Shown piece after piece: positions 61,806 through 64,000 of a DNA stretch of 64,000 bases. The stretch comes from Polynucleobacter sp. MWH-HuK1. Lineage in GTDB: Bacteria; Pseudomonadota; Gammaproteobacteria; Burkholderiales; Burkholderiaceae. Each line of letters begins with the position of its first letter. Within the stretch, counting starts at the first letter, position 1. Made by a program: the position numbers and the translations under genes. The notes beneath the pieces were generated by a model that saw only the letters and a program-made list of their open reading frames with translations, was not told where the DNA came from and made no database searches. The stretch spans positions 1,047,097 through 1,111,096 of the forward strand of contig NZ_JACVPP010000001.1 of assembly GCF_018881815.1 (NCBI RefSeq), given 5' to 3'.

Positions 61806-64000
61806 ATGGCTTCACCCCGTTTTGTACATCTCCGCGTCCATTCCGAGTTTTCAATTACGGATGGAGTCGTTCGTATTGATGATGCGGTCGCTGCAGCCGT
61901 CAAAGACGAGATGGGTGCCTTGGCCATCACGGATTTAAGTAATTTATTTGGTTTGGTGCGTTTTTACACCGCTGCACGCTCGAGCGGCATAAAGCCAATT
62001 GCTGGTGCTGATGTTTGGATCAGCAATCCTCAAGATCCTGATCAGCCTCATCGCTTATTGCTCCTGGTTCAAAACCATTCCGGTTATCTTAACTTATGCG
62101 AGTTACTTAGTAGAGCATCCTTAGAAAATCAATCACGCGGTCGTGCTGAAGTGGATTCTGCTTGGTTTAGTGAGTCTGCTGCTAAAGCAGAAGATAAAAA
62201 AGCCAAGCGGACCTTATCTTATGGATTGATTGCGCTCTCTGGCGCACGCATGGGTGAAGTAGGGTCAGCATTGCTAGCTGGTCAGGAAGACCAAGCGAAG
62301 ATTGTTGCTAGACGTTATGAAAAGCTGTTCCCAAATTCTTTTTACATTGAGGTTCAACGCGGCGGCAATCCACAAGATGAGAAGCAACTGCAACTCGCTT
62401 GCCATTTAGCGAGTGAGCTCGATTTGCCGGTAGTGGCAACTCACCCAGTGCAGTTCATGCAGAAAAGTGACTTTACGGCGCATGAAGCCCGTGTTTGTAT
62501 TGCTGAAGGTGAGTTGCTTGGCAATCCGCGTCGCGCCAAAAAGTTTAATGAAGAGCAATACTTCTTAACCCAAGAAGAGATGGAAAAACGTTTCGCAGAT
62601 TTGCCGGCAGCCATCGCAAACTCTGTTGAAATTGCTAAGCGTTGCAATCTTTCATTGGTCTTAGGGCAGCCACGTTTGCCAGATTTTCCAATACCGCCCG
62701 GAATTACTTTAGAAGAATATTTATTGCAGCAATCCGAGATCGGTCTAAAGCGCCACATGGAACGTAACTTCCCGGATGTGGAAGAACGCGAAAAAGAAAT
62801 GCCGCGCTACCAAGAGCGTCTCGTGTTTGAAGTTAAAACGATTGCCCAGATGGGTTTCCCGGGCTACTTCTTAATCGTGGCGGACTTCATTAACTGGGCT
62901 AAGAACAATGGCGTACCAGTAGGTCCTGGCCGTGGATCTGGCGCAGGCTCTTTAGTGGCGTATTCACTCGGCATTACTGACTTGGATCCACTACGTTACA
63001 ACTTGCTCTTTGAGCGCTTTCTCAATCCAGAGCGGGTATCCATGCCCGACTTCGATATCGACTTCTGCCAGCATGGTCGTGACCGTGTGATTCAGTACGT
63101 AAAGGATAAATACGGCAAAGACGCTGTGAGCCAGATTGCTACCTTTGGAACCATGGCTGCCAGAGCGGCAATTCGTGACGTAGGACGCGTGCTGGAGCAG
63201 GGCTATAACTTCGTTGACGGTATCGCCAAGCTAGTGCCGAATAAGCCGGGCCAGTACATGACGATTGAAATGGCCAAGAAGGAAGAGAAGCAATTAGCCG
63301 AGCGCGAAAAGAATGAAGACGAAGTGCGTCAATTGCTATCTTTGGCCCAGCAATTGGAGGGTATGACCCGTAACGTCGGTATGCATGCGGGTGGTGTGTT
63401 GATCGCCCCAGGACGCCTCACGGACTTTTGCCCTCTCTACACCCAAGAAAGTAAAGATCAAGACAGTAGCTCCGTTATTAGTCAATTTGATAAAGATGAC
63501 GTCGAAGCAATTGGCTTAGTGAAGTTCGACTTTTTGGGCTTAACAACGCTTACCATCTTGGCTGCAGCAGAGCGCTGGATTAAAGCATTGCATGCTGATC
63601 GCAGAGATTGGAATATCGGTGAGATACCACTTGATGACGAAAAAGCATTTGATGTACTCAAGCGTGCTAATACGGTAGCGGTATTCCAGCTAGAAAGCCG
63701 CGGCATGCAAGGCATGCTTCGTGAGGCAAAGCCCGACCGCTTTGAAGACATTATTGCGTTGGTGGCTTTGTATCGCCCAGGCCCTATGGATTTGATTCCA
63801 GACTTTATTGAGCGTAAACACGGTCGCCAAAAAGTGGAGTATCCCGATCCACGTATTGAGCCAGTTCTACGTGAGACCTACGGCATCATGGTCTATCAAG
63901 AGCAGGTGATGCAGATGGCGCAGATGATTGGTGGCTACTCATTAGGTGGTGCTGATATGTTGCGTCGTGCGATGGGTAAGAAAAAGCCAGAAGAGATGGC
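61806..64000 (+). CDS. dnaE: DNA polymerase III alpha subunit, 3' end outside window
   Basis: The reading frame is open from ATG 61806 to the end (731 codons; full-length proteins have about 1150). It starts MASPRFVHLRVHSEFSITDG with the PHP domain. The palm has GVPVGPGRGSGAGSLVAY, the catalytic aspartates of SMPDFDIDFC and LALYRPGPMDLIPDF. It is the replicative polymerase. The start lies 3 bp from gluQ, so both promoters must lie in the opposite coding sequences. Confidence 0.96.
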   Translation, partial: MASPRFVHLRVHSEFSITDGVVRIDDAVAAAVKDEMGALAITDLSNLFGLVRFYTAARSSGIKPIAGADVWISNPQDPDQPHRLLLLVQNHSGYLNLCELLSRASLENQSRGRAEVDSAWFSESAAKAEDKKAKRTLSYGLIALSGARMGEVGSALLAGQEDQAKIVARRYEKLFPNSFYIEVQRGGNPQDEKQLQLACHLASELDLPVVATHPVQFMQKSDFTAHEARVCIAEGELLGNPRRAKKFNEEQYFLTQEEMEKRFADLPAAIANSVEIAKRCNLSLVLGQPRLPDFPIPPGITLEEYLLQQSEIGLKRHMERNFPDVEEREKEMPRYQERLVFEVKTIAQMGFPGYFLIVADFINWAKNNGVPVGPGRGSGAGSLVAYSLGITDLDPLRYNLLFERFLNPERVSMPDFDIDFCQHGRDRVIQYVKDKYGKDAVSQIATFGTMAARAAIRDVGRVLEQGYNFVDGIAKLVPNKPGQYMTIEMAKKEEKQLAEREKNEDEVRQLLSLAQQLEGMTRNVGMHAGGVLIAPGRLTDFCPLYTQESKDQDSSSVISQFDKDDVEAIGLVKFDFLGLTTLTILAAAERWIKALHADRRDWNIGEIPLDDEKAFDVLKRANTVAVFQLESRGMQGMLREAKPDRFEDIIALVALYRPGPMDLIPDFIERKHGRQKVEYPDPRIEPVLRETYGIMVYQEQVMQMAQMIGGYSLGGADMLRRAMGKKKPEEM

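Noticed and set aside
62441..63751. Minus-strand frames inside dnaE
   Set aside because: They lie wholly within the conserved polymerase reading frame and have Ser-rich antisense-type products.

Overview
The window reads as chromosome of a betaproteobacterium of the Burkholderiaceae, most like Polynucleobacter. The reasons are moderate GC, very compact gene packing, the tsaE-amiC pair, a gluQ gene head to head with dnaE, a sphaeroides-heme-protein/diheme-cytochrome/cytochrome b cluster, polyhydroxybutyrate (PHB) mobilisation genes, and freshwater traits such as a BLUF photoreceptor and glycolate/glyoxylate genes. The genus is inferred from protein flavour; no rRNA or marker search was possible.

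1-9.5 kb is an ion and metal section: a bicarbonate-transporter fragment with an NhaR-type regulator, a TerC protein fused to a universal-stress domain, an HPF/RaiA-like protein, a clear yybP-ykoY (Mn2+) riboswitch, and under it a heavy-metal RND efflux operon (outer-membrane factor, adaptor, pump) ending in a PII-like protein. 9.5-20.4 kb holds housekeeping and accessory metabolism: isochorismatase-like and UspA genes, a LysR-flanked CoA-transferase / HMG-CoA-lyase / VOC / beta-hydroxyacid dehydrogenase set, the SHP-DHC-cytochrome b cluster and two His/Met/Cys-rich membrane or exported proteins.

20.5-23.4 kb is a heat-shock locus: hsp20 (-), an unreported 47-codon gene (+) and htpG (+), each with a recognisable sigma-32 promoter, followed by tRNA-Gly(CCC). 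23.5-32.0 kb is an exported-hydrolase cluster built from a duplicated module (type-B carboxylesterase forward, Tat-exported alpha/beta hydrolase reverse), with an outer-membrane beta-barrel protein in one copy and a tandem nitrilase in the other.

32.1-49.2 kb looks like a genomic island anchored on tRNA-Lys(UUU). The intact tRNA lies at 49183-49258 (-). A 34-bp direct copy of its 3' end lies at 32100-32133, and several decayed tRNA-like scars lie between them. Cargo includes a voltage-gated-type K+ channel, a GC-rich AAA+ ATPase/hydrolase pair, a GlnK-like PII protein, the transglutaminase / circularly permuted ATP-grasp / alpha-E / DUF2126 peptide-modification operon, and a GST-cupin-PHB depolymerase-methylmalonyl-CoA decarboxylase-BLUF operon. 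No integrase is visible.

49.3-64 kb is core chromosome: amiC-tsaE, queG, azlCD, a GntR-controlled glycolate/glyoxylate group (FAD/Fe-S dehydrogenase, serine-glyoxylate aminotransferase, GlcG-like protein), rhlE, gluQ and the first 731 codons of dnaE, which runs off the window.
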